From Canna indica (Eukaryota; Streptophyta; Magnoliopsida; Zingiberales; Cannaceae): a stretch of DNA of 64,000 nt. The translations under genes and the position numbers were made by a program. Position 1 is the stretch's first letter, and every line of letters begins with the position of its first letter. Positions 10,648 through 21,861 of this stretch are shown here, piece by piece. Below the pieces are notes generated by a model. That model was not told the origin of the DNA. It ran no database searches and saw nothing but the letters and a program-made list of their open reading frames with translations. Where the stretch lies: the NCBI GenBank assembly GCA_034359265.1, contig CP136891.1, forward strand, positions 50,584,001-50,648,000, read 5' to 3'.

Positions 10648-12480
10648 ATGGTGAGAAAAAGCATCGTAGTGAAGTCGGAGCTTGGGATGCTAGTGAGGGA
10701 TCCGAATTCCTACTCCTGGGTTCAAGAGGATGTAAAGTTAAATGGTCCGGTGTTAGCTGACCTCAATAGTTTTTTGTCCTTCCGGGAAAACGTGTTCATC
10801 GCTCATGAAGGCAACGAGGAGGACTACGAGTGTCTTCCAAGCCTCTTGTTGGATCGAGGGCATTGTAACACTAATTCAAAATTCATCTTTATGTACCAGA
10901 CTTTCTTCAATGATTTGGGAATTCGCATACCTTTTACCGACTTTGAACATGGTGTTTTGAATTTAGTTAACGTGGCTCCCACGCAGCTACAGTTGAACAG
11001 TTGTGCTTTCGTTTGGTGTTTTTAGATTGTAATGGAGTGCCTCCAAATCAATCCAAGCCTTCACGTTTTCTTCTTTTTTATCCAAGCGAAGTGAGCCCAG
11101 AAAGGGTTGTGGGTGTCCTTTAATGTTGTCCTAGGGAGGAAGCTTTTTGCTTTGTTTAAAAGTTCATATAAGGGTTTCAAGACCCACTTTTTCAGGGTCA
11201 AATCGTAAGAGGGTATTTGGCCCTTCTTCGTGGAGTCTCCATATTGCACAGAGAGGTTTCCTCTATCCTGGAGGTCAGATCCTCGTTCTATTCAAGATTT
11301 TGAGGAGGGATGTCTTCCTCCCGAGGATGAGGCTCTGATCGTCTTCTAGTTACAGAATTGTCCTTCTGTTCCCCTTGCTCCCCAAGAGATTTTTGATAGA
11401 AGTCATGTAGAATCCTTGGTTTTGGAGTATATAAGTAGGTTTTGTGGTGCAGTGTGTTCAGTGTCTTTTCTTCGTCTAAAAATTATTCACTCATTTGGCC
11501 TCTATCTTGTGCAGAAGAAATGTCTTCGTTTTGGAAGGCTCTTGGCACTCGAACTTGATGGGCGGCAGTGAGGGGGAGTGATTTTGGAAACAATCCCCTG
11601 GTAGAGAATTTGTTAAAGTCCTTGAAATCTCAGCCCCCAAGGTCTTTAGTGACTCCTATTTCAGAAATAATTAAGCAATTTGTACCCTCAAGTGCTCCTA
11701 CCCCTCTTGGTTCCCCCCTAGACATCGCAAAAGAAATAAAAGTACCATAGAGGCTCCACGTCCCCAATCGATGGATCTCCCAGTGGGGGGTGTTATGATT
11801 GCGCCTATAGGAATGATGGGAACTCCCCCATCAGCCGTACCTTCCAGAGGAGTGAGTGGTGTTCATGTTGGTGTTCGGGTAGCATCTTCCGTGGGGGCAA
11901 GTATATGGGAATCTTTTCGGTCTCGCCTCTTTAGTTTGACCAAGGAGCTGTAGGAGTCTTTGCTTAGCAAGTCAACTGTCCGTTATTGTGAGGTTGGGTC
12001 ATTAAAGAAGACCCTAGAATCCCAGGCTAGTGAGGTTGATCGTGTAAACGTCCGAGTAAAAGAGGCGGAAAACCGATCTGCAACTGTTAGGGCAGAATCG
12101 ACTAAGCTCCATCAAGAGATGGTTGTTTCTATAGCGGAGAATTCTAGTTTGCAGGCTGAGTTTGTGGTGACCAGTGCACATTTGCTGGCTGAGGGGGACA
12201 AATGTCGATCTATTTCCTAGAAGCTTGAAGCCGAAGTGGGCCACTTCAATAGTGCTGCTCTCGCGGTATATGATACAGGTTTTTATAAAGCAATCGAGTA
12301 GGCCCGACTCTTAGCTCTCGAAGTTGACTTTTCGGAGGTTGACCCTTCCAAGGAAATGAAGGATGGTGTTTTGGTGGTTCCGGAGCCCGAGGAGGAAACT
12401 TCTACTTGTCCTGAGGAGAACTTGCCAGAGAGTAGCATTTCAGAGGGGAGGGCTCCTACTGAGGCCAAGTAGCAAGTGGA
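10648..12480 (+). pseudogene. Antisense gene of family B, copy 1 (gypsy-transposon-type domain plus coiled coil)
   Basis: The open part, ATG 10648 to TAG 11025 (125 residues), runs against gag-protease. It aligns along its length with 40175-40640: SWVQEDVKLNGPV, EEDYECLP, KFIFMYQTF, then a core IPFTDFEHGVLNLVNVAPTQ. The core resembles the domain annotated in plants as 'putative gypsy type transposon' (Transposase_28); this is from memory, not a search. Homology continues past the stop (11026-11100), so the stop is a nonsense change. Broken pieces follow: a Pro/Ser-rich stretch at 11568-11750 and a coiled-coil segment at 11960-12220 (SLKKTLESQASEVDRVNVRV). The remainder is cut by the A-LTR fragment at 12468. 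Antisense extra ORFs between pol and the 3' LTR are known in Tat-lineage elements; their function is unknown. Confidence 0.7.
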
Positions 12481-14264
12481 AGCAAAGTAAATATTCTAAT
12501 TAAACAAATGCAAGTAGAAGCAATGCAAACACGGTGATTTATAGTGGTTCGGCCCCAATGCCTACTCCACTACCTAAGCACCCCGCTTAGGATTTCCAAA
12601 CTATTTTAACTAGATTAATTAGTTTCCTTACAAAGAGTAATTTTCACCGAAGAGTCTCTGCTCTCAAACCGAAGGCACTTCCACACCCGAAAGTATCCTA
12701 CCTTCCTACCGATAGCACTCTCCCACCTCAATCCTAAGGATAACTCAACTAATCCTAGCAAACTACATTTACACCGATGAAGTTAAGCATTAACACTAAG
12801 GGAACCAACAACCATTCAAGACCTATCAACCTAGGTCTTTACAACCTCAAATACAATGTAAATAACAACAAAATACACAAACAATGGAGCAAATAAATCA
12901 AACATCAAATACTTAGCTCCAAAAGAAACACGTAGCTCCTCTTGATGCTTTGATAAGGTAAATCTTTAAGGATTCAAAGGCAAGATCAAGAATGAATGTT
13001 CAAGGCTAGGGTTTGATCCAAGGCGTCTCAATGAAAGCTTAGGAATGATCAAAGATGGCTCAAGGGAGTGTTGGATACCCATGGAAGGCTCTCATGGCTT
13101 TGTATTTATAAGCCATGAAGAGAGAAGGCAACACATGCCATCCCAACGGGCTTATTTTTGCTCGTTGGTGCCGCTCGGTTGGTGGCCGGCTGATGGCCGA
13201 TCGATCGGCCGAGAGACCGGCCACCGATCGGAGCTCATTGGATGTTTTTGAGCTCTGCCAGTCGATGGTCGACTGATGGCTGGTCGACCGCCCATTGGCC
13301 GAAACCTAGAAAATAACTTGGTTTTGGTTGAGTTTTCTGCTCGTTGTTCGTTTCTGGGTTTCATCTTCACTAAGTCTTCTTATATAACATTAATAACTTT
13401 AAAACACAAATGTTATATAAGGATTAGCCCCCATTTGGATTCAATAAAAAAATCTAAAAAATCAAAATCTTTGAGAATCAAAATCTAACTTTTGGGGTCT
13501 AGTACAGATTTCTGAAAACCAAAAATGTTATAATCTCTCGGGTCAAATATGAATCGGTTAAAGGCTTCTAGAAATTTCTTAAAAATATGTCGTTAACTAA
13601 TTTTTACCTAAGGAACAATTATCGGGACTTTTGGTGCCAAGAAAATGTCTAGGTCATATAGCCCTCCATGGAGCTCCCTAGGCTTAGAGATTACAGGGCC
13701 ATTTTTAAATTTTTTGGGTTTTCGTGTTTTGGGTTCGGGTTTGATTTTTGGGTTCTTTGCATCATAAAAGAGGATTACATATTTATTATAGACACCCTCA
13801 ACCTAAATTCTAACTTTTCGAAGAATACCGAGCGTCGACGAGCATCCTTGCCAAATTTTTTTTATTTTTCCATTCGGGGACGTCGTGCGCTAACCGACTT
13901 GGAACCTGAAAATATTTCTTCATGAAAACATTAGTTCCAAGGAGCTCCCTAGGCTTAGTGAATTTCAGGGCCATTTTCTAATTTTTCAGTTTTTCATGTT
14001 TTGAGGTTCGAGTTTGGTTATTCAGTTTTGCATCATAAAAGAGGATTACACAATCATTCTAGACACTCTAAACTTAAACTCTAACTTTCCAATCCAAGCA
14101 TTGACGACCGTCCTTGCCGATTTCTTTGATTTCTCTTATTTTTTTGATCGGGGATGATGCACGCAAACCGATATGGAACTTAAAAATATTTCTTCATGAA
14201 TACATTAGTTCCATGTTTGTTATCATCAAAACTGAGATTAAGACCAAGGTTGAAAAACTTAGGC
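12468..14264 (-). mobile_element. Family A LTR fragment, antisense
   Basis: It matches the A LTR at 37855-39415 in the same orientation (tgatttatagtggttcggcc, 'ttatataaggattag', 'aagaccaaggttgaaaa'). About 100 bp are missing at the left end and CAACA at the right end, so no TSD can be scored. It contains an internal tandem duplication (13663-14210). Confidence 0.8.
13663..14210. repeat. About 272-bp tandem duplication inside the A LTR
   Basis: Two consecutive copies begin with 'GGAGCTCCCTAGGCTTAG' (about 13668 and 13940). Both run through 'gcatcataaaagaggattaca' to 'atatttcttcatgaa'. The other A LTRs in the window have this segment once. Confidence 0.8.
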
Positions 14265-14575
14265 GAATAAAGTAATCTCACTGAATTACCCGCATGTGGG
14301 TCATTTTATTCGGCTCGTAAAGAATTATTGCCCCTATGGGCTTTTAACTGTCAGACCTTTATGGATTTACTTTGTGATTTGCATCTTCTGCTTTCCTAGC
14401 TTGGTTGTCCAGTAATGTTTGGCAAGCCTTTGTTTCAGGGCCATCTTTGGGTAGGAGCGTCTAAGATGATTTTGGGGATTTAAATAGTTATGTTGGGCTA
14501 GGTCCACTTCCAAATAGAGCGTTGGTGATAAGGCGTTGAGCCCCCCAGTTTGCATAAGGAAAGTCGGGTTATGCA
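14265..14575. other. Unassigned 0.3 kb between two A-LTR fragments
   Basis: Not recognisable as LTR. It may be internal B sequence left between two insertions, or A internal sequence. The minus-strand frame at 14576-14367 is open for 69 residues but resembles nothing I know. Confidence 0.4.
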
Positions 14576-15495
14576 TGAGGAATCGAGTAAGGCATTTCGG
14601 TCGACGGACCGACGCCCAAAATGGGCAAAATTCCTTCGGTCGCTCGGTCGGTCAGCCGATGATCGATCGGCAAGCGACTGAGCGTCGCCAACGGGCTGAA
14701 ATCAGCCCGTTGGGAGAGCTATTTTGGCTCTCTCTTATTAAAGCTTATAAATAGCAGCCATTGAGTGCCTTCTATGGTTATCCAAGCTTGCATTGAGCCA
14801 TCTAAGATCATCTCTAAAGCCTTTCTTGAACCATCTCTTTGCAAACCCTAGTTTCCATGATAAAACATTGATCTAGCCTTTGTACCTTCAAGATTCATCT
14901 TCTCAAGGCATCAAGAGGACTAGGGAGTTTCTTTTGGAGCTAAGTATAGTTTGATTTGTTTATTGTTCCAATTGTTATTGTATTTCTCTTGGTTATTTTC
15001 ATTATATATTAAGTGTGTAAACCTAGGTTGCTAGGTTTGATTGAGTTGGTGGTTGCCTTGGTGTTAAGACTTAAATCCACCATTGTAAACTTAGTTTGCT
15101 AGGATTAGTTGAGTTGTCATTAGGTTGAGGTGGGAGAGTGCTCTCGGTAGAAAGACGGGATACTTCCGGGTGTGGAAGTGCCTTCGGTTTGAGAGCGGAG
15201 ACTTTCCGGTGTAAAGTCCTCATTGTAAGGAAACTAATTAGTCTAGTTAAACTAGTTTGGAAATCCTAAGTGGGGTGCTTAGGTAGTGGAGTAGGCATTG
15301 GAGCCAAACCACTATAAATCATTGTGTTAGCGTTGTCTCTGTTGTGTTTGCTTAATTATCTTATTTATTGCATCTACTTGCTATTCGAATTTCTGAATTG
15401 GCTAAGTAATCAAGTAAATGATTAAAATTGAAATTAGGCGATAAGTTTAGTTAACACACTATTCATCCCCCTTTAGTGTGGCCATTTCACCAACA
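14576..15495 (+). mobile_element. Family A LTR fragment, sense, 3' part
   Basis: Sense-orientation A LTR ending ...CATTTCACCAACA at 15495, with the TATA box GCTTATAAATAGC at about 14743 and a GTCGAC/CGATCG-rich block at 14600-14690. The 5' third is missing. It lies head to head with 12468-14264. Confidence 0.8.
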
Positions 15496-15748
15496 GCTGG
15501 AAGCAACGACTCTGGAGGCGAAAATCCACATTGGGTCATGCTAATGCGTGGGGACTCAAGCAAGTTTCAAATAATCGAATATTCATTAAAGCGGCGAGAT
15601 GGCAATTGGGTTCCCTGAACATACACGGAGAAAAATGTGAAGAATGTAATTTTATTGAGTAATAAAGATATCATTCGTAGAGGAAGAGTACTGGGTTCTG
15701 AGCCTTATTGGTGCTTGTTTTGGTGATTCGATCACGACTTGAGTTATT

Positions 15749-16501
15749 TCAAGAGTTGAGTCGTGGTTGCTTTCGCATGTCCCATCCCAAGGCTGGCTTA
15801 GAGGCTTTGGCTGACTGCTTGCCTTTGATATTGGAAAGCGTTTGTGAGCCATTAAGATCTTTCTTCGATTCGGCCATCTTTTGCTTGAGGCATTCATTAT
15901 AGCACCATTGAGCTTCTTTCTGATCGGCGTGTAATACACCTACATTTGTTTCAGAAATAAGAATCTTTAACACCATGAGGGGGGTAGATACAATAGCTCC
16001 CAAATTGTACATTAACTATTAACGCCTTTGGCTGAGAGTTGAATGTCGTCCGTAGCCATATGGCTCCGCGGACATCAACCCATTCTCCTGAGAAGTCTAC
16101 CAAGTCTCATTTGCATGGTTTGAGTGATGCCTCTGTTAATTGTATTCTCTCGAAGGTAAAGTAGAAAAGGATATCAGCAAGCTGCCTTGGCCAACTAGGA
16201 CCCTTTTGATGATGAAATTTCCTACAATCACAGAGATTACGACTGGGTCGTGCAGGTTTTGATCAGTTCCATGAAAATCACATTCATATAACGACATTAC
16301 CAAGGTTCTTGAGGGAGGCCATTTTGGGCGAATGGCACTATTGACCGCCATTACTGTCTGAAAAGGTCTTTCCTTGGCTGAGCTTGATTCAACGCTCCTT
16401 GTAAGTCTGTCAGCACTGTAGTTAATGAACCCTTGAGGTTCGTTTCCCGAGCGATCAGCTCGGCTGCCTTCCTTATGACCTGGGTGGGGATTTGGGGGCA
16501 T
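15749..16501 (-). pseudogene. B no. 1 protease and protease-RT spacer, decayed
   Basis: Minus-strand reading from 16501: PQGFINYSADRL and VMAVNSAIRPKW are typical of Tat-like gag-protease junctions. Next comes a protease-like strand PVVISVIVGNFIIKRVL, where the catalytic Asp expected after VLV is replaced (VGQGS). The next piece, 16012-15749, has PLMVLKILISETNVGV and ADQKEAQWCYNECLKQ, the spacer that normally precedes RT. No RT follows, so the polyprotein is truncated here. Retroviral-type proteases cut the polyprotein during particle maturation; this one would be inactive. Confidence 0.65.
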
Positions 16502-16937
16502 CTGGCTTCGACGTCTAGGGTCGCGGCTCTTGCTCCGACCTCTCTCTTTCTACAGTGGATGTATTAACAAGGTGTTCTGCCCAGACTAAATCTTCCAAAT
16601 GATCACCAAGTACTACACACTCCTCGGTGGTGCGACCGTAGGTGTCGTGGAATGCGCACTTCTTTCTCATGTCGGCATTCGGTGGTAGCTTCTATTTTCC
16701 CGCGTTGGCGGGGTATCTAATGAGCTCCAAGTGGTAGATGTCGCGAAGGATGGTTTCCTTCCTAGTATTGAAAGGATTATACCTTTCGAATCGGGCGCTT
16801 AGACGAGACGGTGACCTCGGCCCTCTACCGTTGTTTTGCTCGTGGAGGTTGTGATCTTCACTTTTTCTATCTCCCTTTATGGATTTTTTGTCCTCGACAG
16901 CAACCTTGAGGTTTTGCCAGTCGGTCTTTTTAGTTTC

Positions 16938-17860
16938 TCAGAGTTCTTTCATTTTTATGAAGCTAGCGGCTTTATCTTGGAATTTAGCCATATCATTTGG
17001 CTCTATCAGGGTGATCTGGTCGACAAAGAGTCTGAGCTTTAGCCCGAGCTTGATGGAGTAGAATTCGATTTGTGGGTCGAGATCAGGAATTTTGGCCGTT
17101 ATGGCTTGGAATCTGTTCATGTATTCTCTTAGGGGCTCATGTTGCCCCTGCCTGGCATAATGGAGGGAGGCCTCCGTCTTGTGATATACCAGCGACATGG
17201 TGAACTAGTTGAGGAAGATGCGGGAGAGGTCCTCGAATGAATGAATGGATCCTGGCAGGAGGAAGGCAAACCATAACAGAGCGGTTTTTTCCAGGAAATT
17301 TGGAAAGGCTCTACAAAGCGCAAGATTAGTTGCTCCGTGATAGAGCATCGTAGTCCTGAACACGCCAGGTGTAGCTTAGGGTCGCCCGTACCGTTGTAAG
17401 GTGTCAGGGTGGTAGGAAGCTCACTTCTCGGCAGGTGGCGGGTTGTCATGATGTGTTCGGCGAAGGGTCCCGAGTTGAGAGGGAGGGCAGTCCTGGCTTT
17501 TTGGGCTTTGGGATTTTTGTCTTTCTCCGAATGGGCGGTGTTGGGGACTTCATCGTGAAGGATGGGAACTGGTCTCCTCTTTCCAAAGTGATCGCTTTAT
17601 TCGGGATTTGAGTGCTAACTCTTGCAATCAGCCGGGGGTTGTCCACGAGATCGTGTCAACGTCTCGATTTGGACTGTCAAACGTTGTTTTTTTGCTTCGA
17701 AATCATTTATCCACTGTTGGGGCTCTTCAGGAGGAAGATGAGCTGGTACCTGAGCATCACTCTTCGCTATTTTAGCATCTCCTAGCTGCGGTCGATCGTC
17801 GCAGATGGGTCCTTGCCATTGGCGTGCGATGGCGGTCACTTGGCTCCAAGTTCCAACCAT
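16938..17860 (-). pseudogene. B no. 1 gag (Retrotrans_gag type), frameshifted
   Basis: Overlapping pieces read leftward: 17860-17615 (PEEPQQWINDFEAKKQRL), 17646-17446 (Pro-rich), 17449-17129 (LPTTLTPYNGTGDPKLHL, the usual opening of the gag core) and 17198-16938 (ARQGQHEPLREYMNRF, then IEFYSIKLGLKLRL). These are hallmarks of Ty3/gypsy gag, which forms the cytoplasmic virus-like particle. Several frameshifts prevent a complete protein. The order gag then protease, next to the primer-binding site at 17891, sets the minus orientation of the element. Confidence 0.8.
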
Positions 17861-17890
17861 TGTGGGGGAGATAAGTTTTACTCAACACCA

Positions 17891-17902
17891 TAGTGGGCGC
17901 CA
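17891..17902 (-). other. Primer-binding site of B no. 1 (TGGCGCC type)
   Basis: The minus strand reads TGGCGCCCACTA two bases inside the 5' LTR. TGGCGCC-type sites are usual for Tat-like gypsy elements. B no. 2 has TGGCGCCCACTG at 42321-42310. Confidence 0.8.
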
Positions 17903-17904
17903 AA

Positions 17905-18388
17905 TGTTTCGGCTAGAGGATTCGAGTAATCTAGTCTGGTTCGGTATTTCTCCTATTCAGGTTCAACATCGACGAGGGAAGGGAGGGGGCTGCAAAAGAC
18001 ACTCCAGCGCTCAAGTTAGGGGGACTCCGAGGTGGAGGTAATAAAATTGGAACTTAGCCTTACCTGAGGTGTGCATGTATGTATTTATTGCAGGTGGAGG
18101 TGATGACGTTGTTCGATAATCTCACAGGGATGTTGCTCAAAATGGGTCGAGGTTGATCCCGGAGATGGTGGGCCCGTAATGGCGTATCCCTCGCGATAAG
18201 GGAGGAAATGGATATCCTTGTTTGGCCAGGTGGAGCCCCTGGGCAGAGCCGTTTGATCTGGCTTCAGTCAAGTCCAGGAGTATAGCCGGGCAGGATCCTT
18301 GGGCGGAGCCGTCTGATTTGGCTTGAAGCGAGTTGTAGGGCACTGGTTGGTCTAATCCGACTGGGCCCAATGGTTCTAGTTCAATCCT
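17905..18388 (-). mobile_element. 5' LTR of B no. 1 (484 bp)
   Basis: The plus strand runs from TGTTTCGG to about AATCCT. It aligns throughout with 6018-6205 plus 9578-9872, and with the pieces at 19230-19513, 42324-42401 and 61330-61552. The last eight bases have drifted. Confidence 0.85.
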
Positions 18389-18559
18389 TTATGAAAATAA
18401 TGTGGGACTTTATTTCAAAATATTGAGAATTAAAGGAAAAAAGACGATAGCATAATACTTTTTTTAGAAAAATGTAAAGTGATTGTATATTTTTTCAGTT
18501 GTTCATTTTTATTTTTATTTTTGAAAAATACACTTGTACTTTCACATTTTTAATTTATA
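18389..18559. other. Host spacer between B no. 1 and the MULE
   Basis: AT-rich, no coding signal. The last nine bases (18551-18559, TAATTTATA) are the left TSD of the MULE. Confidence 0.6.
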
Positions 18560-18870
18560 GGGAAAATACCTAAATATATCTTGTACTTTCACATTTTTCT
18601 CAATTATGGTATGTACTTTCATTTTTCTCATTTCTATACATGTACTGAGATATTTGTATAAATTCTATCATGTTGTCTAATTTTCGTTCGACATCTGTTA
18701 AACTGACGAATTGGCATGCTGACCTGTATAAAAAACTAAGTTTTTATTTCGTTATCAACCCCAATCTCCATGTCATCGCTCTCGAGGTTATTAAAAAGTT
18801 TTATTCTTATTTTTTTATTCTAAAAATCCACGTCATATTAATTTTTTGCCTACTTCATTTTTATAGACCT
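18560..18870 (+). repeat. MULE left terminal inverted repeat
   Basis: It begins GGGAAAATACCTAAATATA. Against the reverse complement of 63199-62900, shared stretches include 'tttttctcaattatg', 'tttttctcatttctat', 'gttattaaaaagtttt' and 'cgtcat'. They remain collinear for about 290 bp with moderate divergence. Confidence 0.8.
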
Positions 18871-19229
18871 AGTACCATGCCGCCCCGCCCGACAACCACC
18901 AAAACATCCACTTCGACAATTGTCTTGGCGACAAGGAATTGTGCATCAACGCCCACAACCATACACAAGAAGCAAGCTGTTTGACGCTCTAACCAGGTGC
19001 AAAAGAGCATTCTTCCACCATACAGTGGTAGGCCACGTGCATCATTGCAAGTAAGATCTTTCCCTTCTTTTTCATTAATTTTGGTTCAGTTTTTGTTGGA
19101 TTATGTTTTTGAGACGTAACTTAGGGTTTATAGTTTTTGTTGAATGAGTTTTAGGGCTTTACAAAGTAAGAGCTCTCTGCAAGTGGTTTTTGTTGAGATA
19201 AGTTTTTTTGATTTAGTTAAATTAGTATT
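18871..19229. other. MULE interior, left part
   Basis: A short Thr/Pro-rich plus-strand frame ends at 18984 (ATG-like start within 18868-18880, PPRPTTTKTSTST) and is followed by non-coding sequence with AGGGTTTA phrases. No family is recognised. It is continuous with 61558-62899 once B no. 2 is removed; 19225-19229 is the left TSD GTATT. Confidence 0.45.
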
Positions 19230-19513
19230 TGTTCCAACCTAAGGATGAGAGTACTCTAGTCCGGTTCGGTCTCAGTCACAAAAGACACTCTGACACTCAA
19301 GTTAGGAGGATTCCAAGATGGAGGTAATGAAAATTGGAACTTAGGGTTACTTGGGGCGCGTTGTGTTTGTATTTATTACAGGTCGAGGTGATGATGCCGC
19401 TCGACAATCTCGCGGGGATAATGATCAGAATGGGTTGAGGACAATCCCGGAGATAGCGGGGTTGTAATGGCGTATCCTTCGTGATAGGGGAGGATGTGGA
19501 TGTCCTTGTTTGG
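19230..19513 (-). mobile_element. 3' LTR of B no. 2, truncated by copia C
   Basis: It aligns with the B LTR from TGTTC through 'gtatttattacaggtcgagg' to 'gatgtccttgtttggcc', where copia sequence starts with a shared GCC. The last third of the LTR and the adjoining internal bases are missing on the far side of the copia insertion. Confidence 0.8.
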
Positions 19514-21839
19514 CCAATCACATATTGATGTGTAAGGGACTATTTTTGGTTAATGAATAATATAAGGCAACTTTTCATCATATGCCACATCTAAATCTTG
19601 TATATATTAGATTGTGATGAATCCCATGAACTCGGGCAATTGATTCCAAGGCCATGATGAGATCATGCCAGTGAGACTTGGAATCCAGATGTCACTGTTC
19701 TAAATGTTCCTAGTCGTAGGATCACCAATTAGGGCCGGGATTGGTGATTCCAAATAAATTGATGCACTTGGTACATGCCTTATACAAGAAGGGGTAGCTG
19801 ATCTCACAATCACCTATGAGCCATCATTTAATGTACAAGTGCGGGTGCTCATTAGGGAAAGAGTTCACTGAATGAATCTACACGATGAACACATAATGGA
19901 ATCCTTACATAAGTGTCGATAGAATGTTCCTCAGGCGATAGTAGGTTCAAGCAGTCCTTGGACCCGAGGTCGTCATGGTTACCTTGTGAGTGCCGACCCA
20001 TTGCTTTGGACTTATCCTTACGTGGCCTTCAATGTTATGTTCCGGATACCTCTGGGCATGGGAAAGCACCCATGGAGGTATGTGAGCAACCAATATAGAA
20101 TCAGTTACTCTTAGTGAGAGAAGATAATATCTTTTGTGTCTCTACAAGTGTCGACTCAGGAATCTCTGGCCAGAGTAGATTTGAATGTCGAAAAAAGGTT
20201 TCTGACATATCATTATTGAGACGACGACTTGGCGGGCAGAATACATATGAATCGGTATTAGGGTTTGACACTTTTCCGTACCCTAGCCGTATTCGGGACA
20301 TTGTAATTGAGGGACTTAGTTGCATGGTAAATAATCACTGAAGGACGTTCGATCCATGTAGATTGAACCTTACACTATCCGGGTAGTCATGACACGTTGC
20401 TAGACATCAATCTTGACTTGTGAGTAAAGTCTCTCGCGACCACACTAAAGGGGTTTAGTAGTGGCTCGAAAGATTCGAATAGAAGTGGTTCTATCTGATC
20501 TGACTCTCCGTAATGCACAACTCACTACTCGCTTAGTGTGGGGCCCACTGGGTCACACACAACAGACTAACCTCATAACAGACCTTATGAGATAAAGTCC
20601 GAATGCGGCCCTATATGTCTGCTAGCATGGACATGTTGTAACTCAATCAGGGATCTCATTTACGGACATAATAGGAAAGGTGTTTCCTATAGGAATAAAT
20701 GCGTGAGGAAGGAGTTCCTCGATAACCCTAATTTGTAGGGCATCCCTAAATTGTAGGGATTGGCACATGATAATATTTTATGTAGGTGATTAAATTTAAT
20801 TTTGAATTAAATATTTAATTAACTACTTGACCGGGAATGTATTTAATTATGAATTGAATATAATTTGATTTTGAAACAAATATACATGATGAGAAAATTA
20901 GTTCCTATCCATGAGCCTAATCAATTAACTGGGAATTAATTTATTTGGATAAATCCTAATTAATAAGAATTTGATTTATGGAGATAAATGATAAAATTAA
21001 TAGATATATGATTTATGAGGATAAATCATAATTCTATTAATTAATAATTATTTAGATAAAACTCTTTCATATTGTTTAGGGGATGAGTTTATTTAGATAA
21101 TTATCATTCTTGTTCATAGGCTCTTAATTTATGGAGATAGTCATAAAAATATAATTTATTTTTGGAGGCAAATCTCAGAATTTTAAATTCCGGGGAGAAA
21201 GTTTTTAGGAGGTTGGCTCTTGTTGCCCCTCCCCGGTCCTCTATAAATAATGGCCGAACAACTCATAGGGAGGGTTGGTTAATTAGTTCTTGATCTTCTT
21301 GGAGAAGATTAAGGACTTGATTCTTTAAAGGCTTCTTGAAGAGAAAGGCCGGCCATCTACATCCTCCTTCCTCAATTTTCGCAAACCCAAATTGAAGGTG
21401 TTCTCTTCTTGGGTGTGCCGCAACCTTCATCCTCTTGGAGGAGTCCAAGAGGACAGCGAGGTATCTTCACATCTTCTCTTTCATTTCGGTGTTTTCTCAT
21501 TCTCTCTCCTTCCCTCTTTAGTGGTGCCCGATTCTTGGCGGAAGGGTCGGCCTTGCCTTGGTGGATTTCGGGATTGAGAAAGCTTCTCCGTTGAGCCACA
21601 ACGAGCCCCATATTCGCTACCCCTATTGTTGTGAGGTGCTTGGTGTGGACTATCATTGGAGGACGTGCACGTGTGCGTCTTAAGACAGGGATAGGAGCAG
21701 CCATACCAACTGCGATATAAGGTATACATTCTCCTTCTACTTGTAGATTGAATTCCTTAAATATTGCTAAAGTAGATTGTTATTTTTGGGATGGTTTGAA
21801 TTTTCTAAAATCCTATTTCTGTTGTGTTTCTTATTTTCA
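19513..21839 (+). mobile_element. Copia C 5' LTR (2.3 kb)
   Basis: The first 240 bp match 28735-28960 (cacatattgatgtgta..., ggccatgatgaga, 'gttcctagtc'). It ends ...TTATTTTCA just before the primer site. A TATA box CTATAAATAATGG at about 21241 and a following stem-rich leader suit an LTR promoter. Confidence 0.85.
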
Positions 21840-21848
21840 TCCCAACCG

Positions 21849-21861
21849 TGGTATTAGAGCC
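21849..21861 (+). other. Copia C primer-binding site
   Basis: TGGTATTAGAGCC differs by one base from the initiator tRNA-Met site TGGTATCAGAGCC and lies nine bases after the LTR end. Confidence 0.8.

Larger units (their letters stand above)
6018..18388 (-). mobile_element. Tat-like Ty3/gypsy retrotransposon B no. 1 (non-autonomous)
   Basis: The minus-strand element has its 5' LTR at 17905-18388, a primer-binding site next to it, gag and protease remnants reading leftward, an antisense gene on the plus strand, and a 3' LTR on the left (6018-9872, split by a hAT element). The flanks are GTATG (6013-6017) and TTATG (18389-18393), a 4-of-5 TSD match. No reverse transcriptase or integrase is recognisable. 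It has been interrupted by a hAT transposon and by A-LTR fragments. The second copy, at 19230-61552, confirms the architecture. Confidence 0.82.

Noticed and set aside
10648..12480. Ordinary host gene encoding a coiled-coil protein
   Set aside because: A second copy occurs at the same place in another B element, between the same LTR and protease landmarks, so it belongs to the retrotransposon.
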